The notes: generated by a model from the sequence alone, not told the origin. A stretch of DNA of 64,000 bases from Wuchereria bancrofti (GCA_005281725.1 SSBO01000012.1:203440-267439); one strand, 5' to 3'. Counted from the first letter of the stretch, positions 40,101 through 53,038 are shown. Program-made: numbers and translations.

Positions 40101-43100
40101 AATCAAACGATGATGACGCACCGAAAATTTTTTTCCGTCGTGATGCTCGTTTAACACTGCAAAAGGAAAAAATGGTATGAATAATCTTTTGTTTCCTTCT
40201 TTAATTATTCAATTTTTTTTAAATTAAATTTTATTAAAATTAAAATATGACAAAAATATGTATTTTAAATGGAATACATAAAATTTTTTGCCATATTTAT
40301 ATCAATTTATAAATTTAATTTATTTTGCTATCGTTTGTTTAAAATACACTTTGATCATTTTTGGTAGCAAAAAAAAAAAAGAGTTCTATAAATTTGAAAA
40401 AATATCTACTAAAGTCAAAATTACATTAAGAATACATATTATTATTATTATCATTATTTACTTTGACATATCAAAGTTAAAATAATAGAAATAGGAGGTG
40501 CATGCATATTTTAAAAAATTAAAAGAAAATTTATATAAACTGTTATCAATTAAAATATCATTAATTTAATATCTTAGTTTATGGATTTTTTTCTTTTAAA
40601 TGTCATTTTATAATAAATTAGTGATAAAAAAAGCTACAGAAATTATATTAAACATTTTAGAATGAATTAATAATTTAAATAATGAATATTAAGTAGAATA
40701 ATCTAAATTAAATTAACTGAATTATTTATTTCAGTATTATTAATTATTATTTATTTATTTTGATATATTAAGGCGATATTAACACCAATGGCACTTTCAC
40801 TACTGTACGAAGAATGTCGTTTCAATTATTTAAAAGGATTATATCCATGTTCCAATCATGACCTCACTTCACTTGCTGCTATTATGTTACATATTATTTA
40901 TGGTGTTAATATTCAATTAACGTAAAACTTTCAAAATTTTAAAACTAAAATTAATAACAATTTAATAATTCAATGAATAAATAAAACTTTTGTATGATTT
41001 TAATTTTAAAAATATTTATTTAATTCTATTAATAAATTAATTCTATTAATAAATAGTTTGATGAAAAGTTTTATAACATTTCTTTTTTTTTTAAATATAC
41101 GTAGAGGAAGAATTGTTATATAACATCATATTACTGTATAATATACTATTTCCGATATTTCTTTTTTTTTTTATTTAAGTAAAATATATAAAATATGAAC
41201 AAAAAAAAAAAAATTAATGAGAAGTTTTAGTGATATATTAATGATAAGTTTTGGTAATATATTGATTATATAAGTCAATAATCAGCAATAAGTTTTAATG
41301 ATATATTAATGATAAGTTTTGGTGATATATTAGTTTGTTCTAATGATATATTGATGATAAGTTTTGGTGACATATTAACAGTAAGATTTGATGATATATT
41401 AATGATAATTTCTAATATATTAATTAATAAGTTTCGGTGATACATTAATAAGTTCTAATGATATATTAATGATAAGTTTTGATAATAAATTAATAATAAG
41501 TTTTAATCTTTAAATGTTTTTTTCTAAATGTCTTTTTTTAATGTTTTTTTTTTAATGATATATTAATTTATAGTGATCAAATGTTAGCATCTGTAATACC
41601 TATGCATCGATTACCTGGAACAGGAAATACTCTAAAACAAATGCGTTCACGAATTGAATTTGAGCATCAAGCACGAAAACGAACTAATTTAATTAAATTA
41701 CAACAAGAATTTCTACAAATTTGTTGGCGTTTCAGTGTTTATGGTGCAACATTTTTTGATGCTATCGCTTTTATGAGCAAGGTTGTAATGCTCTCTTTTT
41801 TTTCCTTTTTTTTTTTTTTTTTTTGTTAATTTGCTTTTTGCAGTTCTTTTTTTTTCGTTTCAAAATTTTAAAATAATAAATAATCAAATTTTAAAAATTA
41901 TATAACACCTTTTTTTTAAAAATATGTTATTTATTAGATAGGAATAATTTGAGAGCAAGATTGTAATACCCTTATTTTCTCTCTCTTTTTTTTGTTAATT
42001 TGCTTTTTCCATCTTTTTTTTCTTGTTTCAAAATTCTAAAATAAATAATTAAGTAAAGTTTTTTATTTTTAAAAATTATGCAGTACTATTTTTTTTTTAT
42101 TTATTAAATAAGAATAAATTGAATATTTCAATATGGAATAAGAAATAGTATAATAAATGAAGAAATCACTTATTAACACCTATCCAGCATTAATTTTCAT
42201 GTCAAAAAAGATAAAAGTTGTCAAGTTAACAATATTTTTGGATTCATATATATGTAGATATGTACGCACACCTATATTTGCATAATTAATTTACTATATT
42301 AATTTGTAAAAAAAAAAAAATAATAAAAGAGGTCACCAAATAGATATAAACATTTCTTATCACAATAGCTATTTACCTAAAAACAATAACCTTTACATTT
42401 TCTTATACTTATTATTAATTATTATTAAATCAAACGTAGCAATTTTTGTATTTCTTTTTCCTACTATTATTATTAATTGATATTAAATTTAAAAGAGTAA
42501 TGATAATTTCAATTTTTTGATATTTCTTTCTCGCCTTATTTATAATTATTACTGATTAATTAATTAATTAATACCATTGTTTGCAGCCAGCCAAACTTAG
42601 CGTACCTGTACATGCCGGTGTAAATGATTATGGTTTACATTTGATCAATGCTCAGACGAAAAATCTTTTCCAGAGTTATCCGTTGAAAAATTTGACATGG
42701 ATAATGAAAACGGATCGACCATATATTCAAATAAATGCAAAACCGGATGTTGACCTTACGCTAAGTACACCTCAAGTTAATATTTTATTTATTCAATTTT
42801 TTTTTTCTTGTTTACACCAATTTCAAAAACCAAATTTTTCTCATAAATTTTATTATTTATAAAAAAAATAATTAAAATATTGAGAAATTTGCATCAAATA
42901 TCAAAAAGTCACATCATTCAATCCTTCAATATAATAATATTTCTCTTTGATAGATTTCCTTTAAAAAAATAAATAAAATAAATGTAACTTACTATAATTT
43001 GTTTTGGTCATTTTACACTCATTTTATTAGCTTTTTTTCACAAATCTACAAGGATGCAAAAAAAAAGATTTGAATTAGAAAATCTGAATTATTTCTATAT

Positions 43101-43398
43101 AAATATCCTTTCTCTTCCTGCTAATTTGTTAATAAATAAATTTGATGAGTTGTTTATTTTGATGATTACAAATAAATTTTTTGCTGAATTCGGATAAATT
43201 TTCATAATCGTAAGTTAATCCTGTTAAAAATAGTAAAATAAAAAAATAAGTAAATCCAATAATTAATAATCAATCTTATCAACATATCTCATTTATCTTT
43301 TTTTTCTTTAATTTCTTTTCACTCATTTATTGTAAAATTATTTTTAGGCAAGTCATATAAATAGTCTATTAACAAGACTAAGAAATGCTGCTGAATGA
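34104..43398 (+). CDS. kri-1: KRIT1/CCM1 orthologue (kri-1): ankyrin and FERM scaffold
   Basis: Fifteen exons (34104-34303, 34830-34954, 35310-35436, 36287-36421, 36916-37093, 37510-37640, 37916-38015, 38467-38595, 38779-38895, 39668-39821, 40014-40174, 40773-40921, 41574-41781, 42587-42775, 43348-43398) join in frame to about 717 aa; human KRIT1 is about 736. The divergent N-terminal part (about 1-165) corresponds to the Nudix-like domain. NPAY (183-186) and NPIF (241-244) match the first two NPxY/F motifs of KRIT1; the third is not seen. Ankyrin repeats (WTPLHYCVFYNN, GSTALHFAALQGN, NSGRRPIDICA) cover about 275-405, and the FERM domain about 415-717 (AMWICSDRLSLQLKADHKP, FFRRDARLTL, YLKGLYPC, CWRFSVYGATFF, GLHLINAQTK). 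In vertebrates KRIT1 links Rap1, HEG1, ICAP1 and CCM2; in C. elegans kri-1 acts in germline-longevity and apoptosis signalling. Introns hold several tandem repeats. Confidence 0.95.
34440..34800. repeat. ATT/TTA microsatellite in KRIT1-like intron 1
   Basis: Dense interrupted ATT, TTATT and GTTATT repeats fill most of the first intron. No other structure was seen. Confidence 0.8.
36067..36246 (+). repeat. Short direct duplication in KRIT1-like intron 3
   Basis: A segment reading TTCTAATTACACAAAGATAT followed by AAAAC occurs near 36074 and again near 36210. The flanks of both copies are TTTATTTA-rich low-complexity sequence. Confidence 0.75.
37622..37891 (+). repeat. 135-bp tandem duplication spanning a KRIT1-like exon-intron junction
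   Basis: The end of exon 37510-37640 plus the first part of its intron is repeated once, 135 bp downstream. The real donor follows GTTGATGATATAAG at 37641; the copy presents GTTGATAATATAAG with GTCAAA at 37776. A shorter related piece (GATATAAGGTAAAATATTTT) starts near 38035 in the next intron. The duplicated donor is therefore a ready cryptic splice site. Confidence 0.85.
38897..38936 (+). repeat. ATTCA pentanucleotide repeat at a splice donor
   Basis: About seven head-to-tail AATTC/ATTCA units begin immediately after the GT donor of exon 38779-38895. Confidence 0.9.
39005..39605 (+). repeat. Minisatellite of 74-bp units in KRIT1-like intron 9
   Basis: The marker TTTGTCATG or TTTGTCGTG recurs with spacings of 74, 74, 74, 74, 69 and 69 bp (39161, 39235, 39309, 39383, 39457, 39526, 39595). 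The unit carries CATCACTTCATTATCATT and TTATCATATTACCATT-like blocks. The two last units lack the five bases AAGTT. More degenerate units extend upstream to about 39005. High similarity between units points to recent expansion. Confidence 0.95.
41214..41515 (+). repeat. Degenerate minisatellite in KRIT1-like intron 12
   Basis: Variants of TAATGATAAGTTTTGGTGAT with ATAT recur at least eight times with irregular spacing (about 24 to 60 bp). Low complexity and intronic. Confidence 0.8.
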
Positions 43399-45380
43399 AG
43401 AATGCAATCATGAAAACTAATTCATGAAAATTATTCCAATATTAAATCTCATTTAAAAAAAAAACACTATTGTTAGGAGTATAAATTTATGCTAAAGAGT
43501 TTGTTTTCATTCTTTTCTTTTTACTTTAAATGAATAATAAATATTTACTTTTAATATTTTGCAACAATAACATTAAGATTGTTTGTTTTCATTGCTTTTA
43601 TAAATGATTCAGTGTATTATAATGTTAGCAAATGTTTACTAATTAATATTTTACAATGACAATTAAGCATCAAATAATAATGTCTAAATTTTGAATTGTT
43701 ATATTCATTTCTTTTTTGTTATTTTTAAACAAAATATTTTCACTTCATTATTGTTTAAGATTTTGAATAGCAATAATGATGAGTGCTGCTAACTTTATTA
43801 ATCACTGATAAGCACTGATAACATCATGATAAATATAAATTGATAATGCTAACAAATTTTAAGCAATAATAAATATGAAAATATTAATGATTACATAATA
43901 TATTCCTGGTCAGTTCATTCATTTTTGAAAAGAATTATAAGATAATTTCAATTGATGAAGAGAAAAATGAAGTGAAACACATGGATAGACACAAATGAGT
44001 GGTAAATTGATATGTCTTTTAATTAATGTATTTAAAAATTGTAAAAAATTTAAAGAAAAAATATATAAAAAGTTTTAAAAAAATGAAAGAAAAGGAGAAG
44101 AAAAGAATTTCTACTAAAATTTTAAAATTTCATATACCAATTTTTTGCATCAAATAAAAATAAAAATTATGAGCAGATGAATCATAAAATTGTGTCAGTA
44201 AATGAGCTTTATATCAACGAATAACTTTTGATGAAATTAATTAATCAGCAAGAAAATCCTAAATTTACTTCAAAGTTAATTTATCAGTAATTTAAAATAG
44301 GATAAATTATATTTGTTTTAATCGTTCTTTTTCTTTTTATGAAATAAATTCCCAATTTTTAGATATATTCCTTTTTTTTTTATCAACATTATCATCTGAT
44401 CCTATCACTAGAAGATATCTGACTTATTAATAATTCTTTTAAATGCTTGAGTTATTTTGCATATCTATCAAATATCATTCAACAATGATTCATTCTACTA
44501 TTAACTAATAATTTACATATATTTCATGAAACCAAAAAAAAAAAAGTATTACAATGAGTCAGTACGATTCAAATAAATCTACACTCCACTGTTATCATCT
44601 ATAATCTGAAATTTCTCCTTCAAAATTTGATAGGAATGGACTTTTTTGGCTTCACGATTTATGTTTTATTCATAATGCTTCACGACTCACCCATATTCAG
44701 TTTTAAAAATTTGTTAAATCGATAAAATAATCGAATTTCAGCACTGAAATCAAAATCAGTTCCTTTCCACTTTTTGAAGTTAATTTTGATTAAATTAAAT
44801 AATTAAATTTATATGTAAAATATTTTACCAATTTAACTTATGACTAATTAATTCACAAATATTTTGCCAATTAAGTTAATAAGTTTCATCTGAGTATGCG
44901 TATATATAAGAATTTAGTTCGTTAACATTTCTCGTTTGCATTCATTAACTACCAATAATTGTAAATAATTTCATATTATCAAATATATTTAAAATCATGT
45001 ATAATTTCTCGCATAATTACACCTAATTATTTATCAATATTAATTATTAAACATAAATATTAAAAGTAACTATTGTTAATTTATTTTTCAATTTGCTGCT
45101 CATTTTTCATTAAATTTTGTTATGCATAAAAAAAGTTAACGAAATTTTTTATTGACAATGGAAATATTTGTAATTTGAATCTCATTTTCAAACATTTATT
45201 TTTGCGAATATAAGTGCAAAATATTACATTAATCAAATCAGAAATACTGTAATATATGCACATGTAATCATATTTGTATTGCTTTATTAAAAAAGAAAAA
45301 AAAATCCTGATATCATATCAATTAATCAATTAATGCAATTTATCTCTTTCACTTCATTTTAAATGGATAATTTCATTTAA
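43399..45380. other. Intergenic region between convergent KRIT1-like and MSP genes
   Basis: AT-rich sequence that must contain the 3' UTRs of both flanking genes. AATAAA-type hexamers occur near 43530 and 45040. No exon, hairpin or mobile-element homology was recognised. Confidence 0.55.
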
Positions 45381-46667
45381 TTATTTGTTTTTTCGAATAA
45401 CTAATATCGCTGAACAAATGAAAGCAAATATAAATCCATAAAAAAAGCTACGCATTGTAGCAGCTTCTTGCCAAAAGTAATGATTAGAATTTGTACAATG
45501 ACATTGATAGTGATTAGAATCTGTTACAATTTTAGCATCAGTATCTTTTAGCACTAATTGTTTCCTGAAATTGAAATTAGACAATTATTTCACTTTAATT
45601 ATTGATATACAAAATAGCATGAAAAAAAAAAGAAAATAATGTTTAAAAAAAAACATTAATATCGATTAGACAAATAATAATATTGCTAACTTATAATATA
45701 TTGGTGAATTTGACTCTGAATCATTTGAACTTCGAGAATGATCAAGAAGAGCAGTATGTCGTCGAATTCGTTTAGCATATTCAGTAGATAATGAAACTTT
45801 CATATCATTATCAATATGATGGTGCTGTTTACGACGTGGTGATTCCATTTCTGGTTCCAAACATACAAATTGAGCTTCTTGAAGTAGATGAGCTATAAAT
45901 TTAATTTTATTTATGAAGAAATTCGGAAAAGAGGAAAAAAAAAGGAAAAAAGATAAAGTGAAAATTTGATCAATGACAAATAAAAAGATATTCTATCATC
46001 TAAATATTATCAACATTTTTTCTTTTCCTGTAAAAAATATTAACCTACCGGAAAATTAATGATAATATACATTCCGGTAAACTAACCGCTATTCTCTGGT
46101 TGATTCTGCTCCCAGTACTGCACAGCTGATATTCCGAAACTTTCAGTGGGATTTAATGCTAATACTTTATACGTGAAATCATGTTCCTAAATGATGAAAA
46201 TTTTAAAATACTTTTTTCGTTTCTTTTTTAACTTGATAAATTTTATTACGTAATTTTTTGTTGATTAAACCAAATATCATTGTATATATTATTGTTAGAA
46301 TAAATGATTTTTAGAAATCAAAATAAAATAAATTTTCATCAGATTAGCGAAATATATAAAAAAAAAGTTTCAGACAAACAAAAGGAAGGACCCTTTTCGG
46401 TTTTGGTGTATCATTTATTGAAATACCAATGAGACGGCAACCATTCGGTGCCAAATAATCAATTTCTGGTTGAATCAAATAGTTGATATCTGTGGAATTT
46501 GGAACAATTTTAAAAATAAGTTTATGAGGTGATGTATTGACAAGGATTAAATTTGCTGTTTGTTTGTTCAAATTTTCTTTTAGCGGACGTGGCGTAAACG
46601 TAGGAAATGACGGTTCTAGTATGATTGGCATATCGGTAATTTTTGGCCTTGAACCATTAGCTGGCAT
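45381..46667 (-). CDS. MSP-domain tail-anchored protein (VAP-like)
   Basis: Four minus-strand exons (46667-46380, 46186-46087, 45892-45691, 45564-45381) join in frame to about 257 aa. An MSP-type Ig fold occupies roughly residues 12-145 (ILEPSFPTFTPR, TANLILVNTSPHKLIFKI, INYLIQPEIDYLAPNG, FTYKVLALNPTES). A polar linker with an RRKQHHH stretch follows, and the protein ends in one membrane segment (FFYGFIFAFICSAILVI, about 236-252) with RKNK at the end, a tail-anchor arrangement typical of VAP proteins. VAPs sit in the ER membrane and bind FFAT motifs of lipid-transfer proteins; nematode VAP-1-like MSP domains can also be released as signals. This sequence is divergent from the well-known VAP (vpr-1), so it may be a paralogue. 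The first ATG in frame was chosen; no signal peptide is needed. Confidence 0.82.
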
Positions 46668-47639
46668 TTCAATGGATACCAAAACGATAAGATAACCAGC
46701 ATAAGAATGGCATCGATTAAGCAAACAGCTTCCTTTTATCGTTCATTGAAAATGAAATTAAAAATGCAAATTTGAATTTTGTTAAAAATTATCCTCAAAA
46801 TAATTTAGTGAAAAAACATATAAGTGCAGATTTAAATTTATTTCAAAGCTTTAAGAAATGATAGAAAGCAATGAAATTGACAAGGCAATGCGCAGATATT
46901 GAAAATTGAAACTTAATCAGAATTGGTAGCAAAATCGAAGGCAACCAAACGCAATGCATATTAAAAATGAATGAATAAAATTAACTTGACTTCTTCCAAG
47001 AAATTAGAAGAAAAATGATAAAAGTATGTTTGATGTGAGTGTAAACTCAACCTAAAATTTCTTAAGATTTTTTTTAGGTCTTTCAGATATTTTTAGATTG
47101 AAAAAAAGAAAAAAATTTCTTTTTAAAATTTTTTTTCAAGCTATTTAACACTACCAGGCATATACTTGTGGAGGAACAAAGGTTGCATGCCTTTGTGAAG
47201 ATATCAACTTTGCTACAGTAACATATGTTCCGGTGGAATTTACCATGTCAAACACAAGATCTCAACTGATGGATCACAAAAGATTCGTTAGCTTTTCGGA
47301 TAACCATTTTAGCTGAAAAGAATAACTCATTTCAAATTTTGCAAATTCATTCATTAGCCAGAATGGTACTCCAAATAAACCTACAATATGAAAACTTCAC
47401 TTCTATTGTCAAAGTTTTTCGAGATTTAACAGATAAATTTTAGATATAAAAGATGGAACCACTTCTGTTCATACTGCAACTCATCTGAAAATATCTTTCG
47501 ATGGTAGGCTTGAATTTACAAAACCTTACAGTGACAGATGAGGATGAAGCCATAGAAAAAAAAAAACTAGAAATTTCATCTTAACCTTCAATGTAAGCGA
47601 TCTAAGATTTAGATGCTTCGAAATGGACCCGAATGATTA

Positions 47640-49060
47640 AGTAGCTTCTTTCAAGCATAATACTGCTTGTATTATAATAATACAGAGAGTTGTTTAATCA
47701 TAAAAAGTGAAAAAAAAAGGGGTACATCCTCCGATCGAACAAAGATAGACAAAGAGACAAAGGCATACATCCATTTCTCAAAGCTATGTGTTCAGATCGA
47801 TTTTTACATGTTGAAACATGTGAGAATTATATTTGATCCAACGTATGGTGAACATTTCGAGCGTTCTTCTATCCTAATTGTTCGTGAGTTTATCACGATC
47901 CAACATCAATGAAAAAAAACTGAAATTTGTCTGTATGAAAAAGGAATAACTTCAAAGAATATGGTGCTAGTTGCATACTTTTCTGGACAGGCAAATTCAA
48001 AACCGATTGTTAGCATTCAGGAATTGAATCAATGATCAAAAACTCAATTGCCTCCAAATTTATTAACTTGTCATTTCGACTGAATTGTCACCTTATGCCT
48101 CGAACAAGCAGTATGTTGTTCATCATATATGCTTCAACTTTGCAAACCAATTCGCAGAAAAACACATGTTCCTCATTCACCTTCGCTTCTCATCCGAAAG
48201 ATTCTTGCAAATGATAAAATCACAATCTTTGGTGACTTCAATACCAGAGCAAAAAAAAAACCTCTAAAGTCTGAAAAGGAATACTAAACAAACATGCTTT
48301 TGGAAATTGCAGTGACAATGGGCGCCTTTTGCTAAAATTTTGCGCATAGTAGCAAGTCATGATCGTAAATATTATTTTTAGCAGAAAAACATCTTAAAAA
48401 CAACCTGAATGCGCAAGATGGGTTCAACAGAAACTTCGATACATTTAGAGAACAAATAGAACTAATCGAGCAGAAAAGAATCATTCATTCATGAATTTTA
48501 GCAACCACAGAAGACAACTTGAAGTTCCAAAAACAGTGACCAAGTGCTTCACTTTGGAAGAGACTCTGAAGGCTGTACAGCAGATGAAATCGGCCAAGGA
48601 TCTAGGCTTGAAAGCATTCATTCCCATACGAATGCTTCCGAAATATAAGCCAAGTATCTGACTCTAAATTCACCAACTCGTTATGAGTTATAGGTAACAA
48701 AGAAAACCATTATAGGATTTCTGCAGTTATTTATTTTCACCTTTTATGAGAAAAAAAGGAGACAAGTCCGACTGATCAAACTGTCAAACTATCAGTTTGC
48801 TCTCTGTATTCTTTGCTGCCGGTAAAATCACTGCAAGAATACTTTTAAATAGACTAGTAAGAACAATGGATGTATTTCCTGTATAGTAAGCATTGGCTTA
48901 CAATAAAGTGCATGGCTACAGTGAGCAGAGAAATTGTCACTATCGGATGATTTTTACCTAAGGTTGTGCTCTATAAATGATGAACAGACATTTGCTACTA
49001 CTGAGATACAAAGTGCTCCCAAGATATACGAATTCTGTGAAACAATCTGTGAAATGGAAT
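47640..49060 (+). mobile_element. Decayed non-LTR retrotransposon, copy 2 (endonuclease and RT regions)
   Basis: Broken-frame translation shows an APE-type endonuclease core (DKITIFGDFNTRA at about 48212-48251, followed by a LLEIAV-like block) and N-terminal reverse transcriptase blocks (ETLKAVQQMKSAKDLG near 48567, KKGDKSD at about 48752-48772, ISLLSVFFAAGKITARILL at about 48790-48846). These are hallmarks of APE-encoding non-LTR elements of the RTE/Jockey/CR1 type; the clade was not resolved. The YxDD active site was not found. Numerous stops and frameshifts show it is dead. Relative to copy 1 it has internal deletions at about 48548 and 48860. The 3' end lies about 120 bp from the RPL24 stop codon. 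Confidence 0.8.
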
Positions 49061-49182
49061 TAAACCACAACACGCTTAGACTAACTAAATGAGGATTCAT
49101 ATTACTGGACGAATGCTGTCAAACAATAACAAAATTATTTTTATACGATTAAATAACAAAAAGCAATTTAAAGAATTCAAAA

Positions 49183-50968
49183 TCAGCGTTTGCCACCAAC
49201 TCGTGGTTGCTGGGTTTTCATCGGTTTTGGTATCTTCATCTTCTGTGGAGCAGCCTTCTTATCCTAAAATTCAGCCTTGGTGTATAAAACGATCTTTTTT
49301 GGAAACAAAACATTTCAGCTGATTTCGTAAAAACATTATTAGTCCAGTGCTGAATGATATTTTCACCGTTAGTCAATAAAATCTTCAAAAATGATATTTA
49401 GAAACGTAAAAGCATTTATATGTCTCTACCTTCAATGCCTTATTTGCTGCTTTCTTCTCACTCTTTGATGCTCGTGCAGCTTCTTTCGCAGCTTTTATTG
49501 CCTGTTCACGTTGTTCACGTCGAAATTCTGGTTTCTGATTTCGTTTTGCAAGTATAGCTTCCAATGAAACATTACCAACTGCACGAGATGCAATTTGTAT
49601 AACGCGCCGCGTACGTTTCTTTTGTGCATTTTCTTCACCATGAACACCCTTCAAACAACATTCTTAATAAAACCCAACGCAGTCTTAATCTAACAGATCC
49701 CTCGATATTACTAGACAGCTGTTCCAATCTAAACACCTACTGGATGGGACAATACGAAAAAAAAAAGAAGTATTTAGCTATCTCCAAGGAAAGCTCTAAC
49801 AGTAAACACATGAATCAATACGAATCAAAAATTAGCACAGTGGCTTAATACAGCACCAGCATGTTAAAATTTCAGTCACATCAACAGCATCTTACCAGAA
49901 AATTTTGAGATATGCAAACTGCAAAAAACAATTTGACCCGAAAAACTAAGCAACTTCAGCTAACGCTACAATCACTTAATATATCCTCATCCATATGCTA
50001 ATACCTTATTGTTCCAATCATACAAACCTTTTTGTGCTTACGGCGGTACAACACTGTCCACGGTATGTCACGAGGATTTCGCTTCAATTTGTATGATCGC
50101 AGGCATTTTTTGTTCAGAAATATTTGCACCTGCAACAGAAAAAAATTAAGTATTCTGATACTTGAAAATAATTAAATAGAATCAATGAAGATATAATATT
50201 GCATATTGCTTTATGAACAACTACAGAATTAAAGAGTAAGAAAGAATGACAGAATGGGTACGAAATGTTGAGACTTTTCACACCAAAGAAAAACTAAAAA
50301 TATTGCCGTGAAGTTTGCTATAAATAACGCCAATCTTCCCTTTGCTTACTACTTCCGCCAAATCTTCCTCACAGCAGTTAAATTCACAACTGACTTATCA
50401 CAATCATTTATCACATGCTTATATGTTGTTGATTCAACCCTCCCACATGTCACATTTTTATCTTCATGATATCATTGTGTTTCTTCAGCTCATATAATCC
50501 TTTCAAAAAATAAAAATCAATAATGTTGAAATATTCATAAAAAACAGTGTAATAAAGTGACATACCTAATTTCAGATGGTCTAATTCCAAGCACAATCTA
50601 CATACATTACCGATTAGAAAAATGCAGTCATTTCAACTGCATAATTTCCGATAGAAAAATTTGGAAACTCAAATTATATGCTCACAACATGTGCAAAGTT
50701 GGAAGGAAATATTGTAAAGTTCACTTAAGTTAAGTTGTTTGATAGATATGTGGCAATGCATACAAATAATGCAAGAAATGGGGAAAACATCAATGGCCCG
50801 AAGAAAGTGACAGCAGAAGCTACTGAAGTACAAATTGCCCAGGTATCTTCCTATCAATCATTTACAAGATCCAAATACATTACTTACCTTTCCATCAGCA
50901 CGAACCATCCTTTTCCCATGTCCTGGATAAATCTTATATCCTGAATATACACACGTTTCCAACTTCAT
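49183..50968 (-). CDS. rpl-24: 60S ribosomal protein L24 (eL24)
   Basis: Four minus-strand exons (50968-50888, 50129-50028, 49648-49430, 49263-49183) join in frame to 160 aa, against 157 in human RPL24. The product opens [20 protein letters not shown], continues [19 protein letters not shown] and [20 protein letters not shown], and ends QQPRVGGKR, all matching the eL24 family. It is a large-subunit protein of the cytoplasmic ribosome that contacts the small subunit. A TTTTCAG acceptor ends at 50982, only 13 nt before the ATG, consistent with SL trans-splicing and a very short leader. The first intron (about 760 bp) was checked for C/D-box snoRNA signals; none could be supported. A dead retrotransposon abuts the 3' side. 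Confidence 0.97.
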
Positions 50969-50988
50969 CTTCCAATTTTTCCTGAAAA

Positions 50989-51479
50989 TTCAAAATACCC
51001 AAGACTAATGAAATTTAGGATAGAAAAATTATAGATTATTGCCAGAAATAATATTTACGCGCAATGATATTGCACATGAAGCATACCAAAATCACAAAGT
51101 ATATGAAATCTTCATATGCAAATTGCTTATCGCTAATGTTAATAATCACAACAGAAATTATCAAAATCTGATGTAAAAATCAATAAAAATATACAAGAAA
51201 TCATGAGCAAGCTAAGTAATTACGTAAAAAAGTTAAGATACATGAAATAAGCAAATGTGTTAAAAAAAATATCATATCAAAATAGTTAAAGCAAACAATA
51301 ATGCTTCTTTTTGGATGAGTGAGCAAAATAAATAAGTAGCCACAAACGAATTGAATGGTTCCTTAATATATACTATTCACTTCCTCTTACTATAACAAAA
51401 TTACGTTTGTTACCAAACTGAACAAGAAGACAAAGAATTGTAGCAAAATTACATATTTATGTATATATAAATTTAGAAC
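50989..51479. other. Upstream flank of RPL24
   Basis: AT-rich sequence with no exon or repeat recognised. The RPL24 promoter should lie here but no specific element was identified. Confidence 0.4.
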
Positions 51480-51605
51480 AACATGACGACCCTTAATCCG
51501 GAAAACCGGTACGGAAAGCCGCCACCAACTAGAAAACCAGGGAACCACAAAATAGCCACACGCAACATCAGCAAACTAAACCTACTCAAAAGACAAACTA
51601 CTGTA
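51480..51605 (+). mobile_element. Fragment resembling the start of a non-LTR endonuclease domain
   Basis: A GC-richer block translates to GNHKIATRNISKLNLLKRQT (about 51540-51599), which resembles the IATWN(V/I)R-type opening of APE endonuclease domains with Trp changed to Arg. No further domain follows. It may be a 5' scrap of the same family as the 47.6 kb element. Confidence 0.4.
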
Positions 51606-52328
51606 TATTAAACTTCATTTTATGACCTCTGCTGTGTGTTGCAGCCATATTTCCACAGAAAGTTTGTCAAAAACAAAATTTTATTCTACTAACAAAAAAA
51701 AAACATCTTGTTACAATTTAATTAGTTGTAAGGATCAAATTGATTGGATAAATGTGAAACTATTTGGAAACAATGAAATTTTAGCGGAGGAAAGTGATAT
51801 TACTTACAAAAAATGAATTTGTAACTAATAAAGCCTTATAAAAAGAAATCCTTCGGATATAAATTCCATAAAATGAAGGATTTTATTTATTGTTTTTCAT
51901 TAGAATTTATTTAAAAATTTTATTTATTGTGCGATTCGTTTTGTTTCCCGTATCATCGTATCTTTGTTCATATAATCTTATGGAATAGTACTCCTAGAAT
52001 AGCATGTAATGATGATTAAAATAAGATTAGTATTATTTGACAAGTAATGACCAAAATTTATGACAAATATTTATTGAAGTACACAATTTCTGCCACTATA
52101 ATTGATAGCCAATAAGAATTATGAATTATTTCAGTTTTAATAATACTATTGAAAGGATTTTTACTATTGAAAAATTTTACTATTTCAAATACTATTGAAA
52201 GGATCCATTTTTACTTTTTTTTCAGCCTTTTGTTTTTGTATTATATTAATCAAAATTTTCATTGTTATTTATCATGTATTTCTGAAACCATAAGATTACT
52301 ATTATTTTTTCATTATTGGAATAAATTC

Positions 52329-53001
52329 AAAGCAAAAATGACGAATGTGATGATACACTAACTGGTCCATACAATACCAATACCTTGTTTCTTGTTAACC
52401 GGCAAATAAACGGCGTCAACTAATCCATACTAAAAATCAATCTAAAAATTATTTTTGCTATTAATTATATCATTTTCCACTAATGTTTATTTCTTATAGA
52501 TAATAATTAACTAATTAATAATGTGAAAATAAAACACACACCACAACGACCCTAAAATTGATTTCAATTCATAATAATATATAAATCATTGTTTCATGCA
52601 AACAACAATAAGAAAAAAAAAAGCAAACAAAGAAATAAAAGGAATAAGGAAAAATGAAAGAAAAAAACAATGATTTAAATTGGAATTGTCGAAATGAAAA
52701 AAAAAAAAAACACTTCACATACTTGATCTGATACTGGTAGTACAGCTATTTTCATTCTGTAATCAAAAGAGTTTGGTATCGGTGTTGTTATATTTCCTTG
52801 GATTATTCTACTTAAATCTCCTTCCACATCTTCAGCCATGTTTGGGTAATATCCGCGAAGTCTTATTTTCTCTTCTTCCGTCTAGAAAGAAACAAAAATT
52901 GAAAAGAAAAAATAAATAAATTGAAATTCGGAGAGAAAAAAGATAAAATTAAAAGAGAAGAAAAGAAAACAATGGTATATAATGCATAACAGTTTTATTA
53001 A

Positions 53002-53038
<37 letters not shown>

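Noticed and set aside
46668..46724. Longer N-terminus of the MSP-domain protein
   Set aside because: The upstream frame has no ATG; the first in-frame ATG is at 46667.
50130..50887. Possible snoRNA in RPL24 intron 1
   Set aside because: Ribosomal protein introns often host snoRNAs, but no paired C and D boxes with a terminal stem were found by eye.
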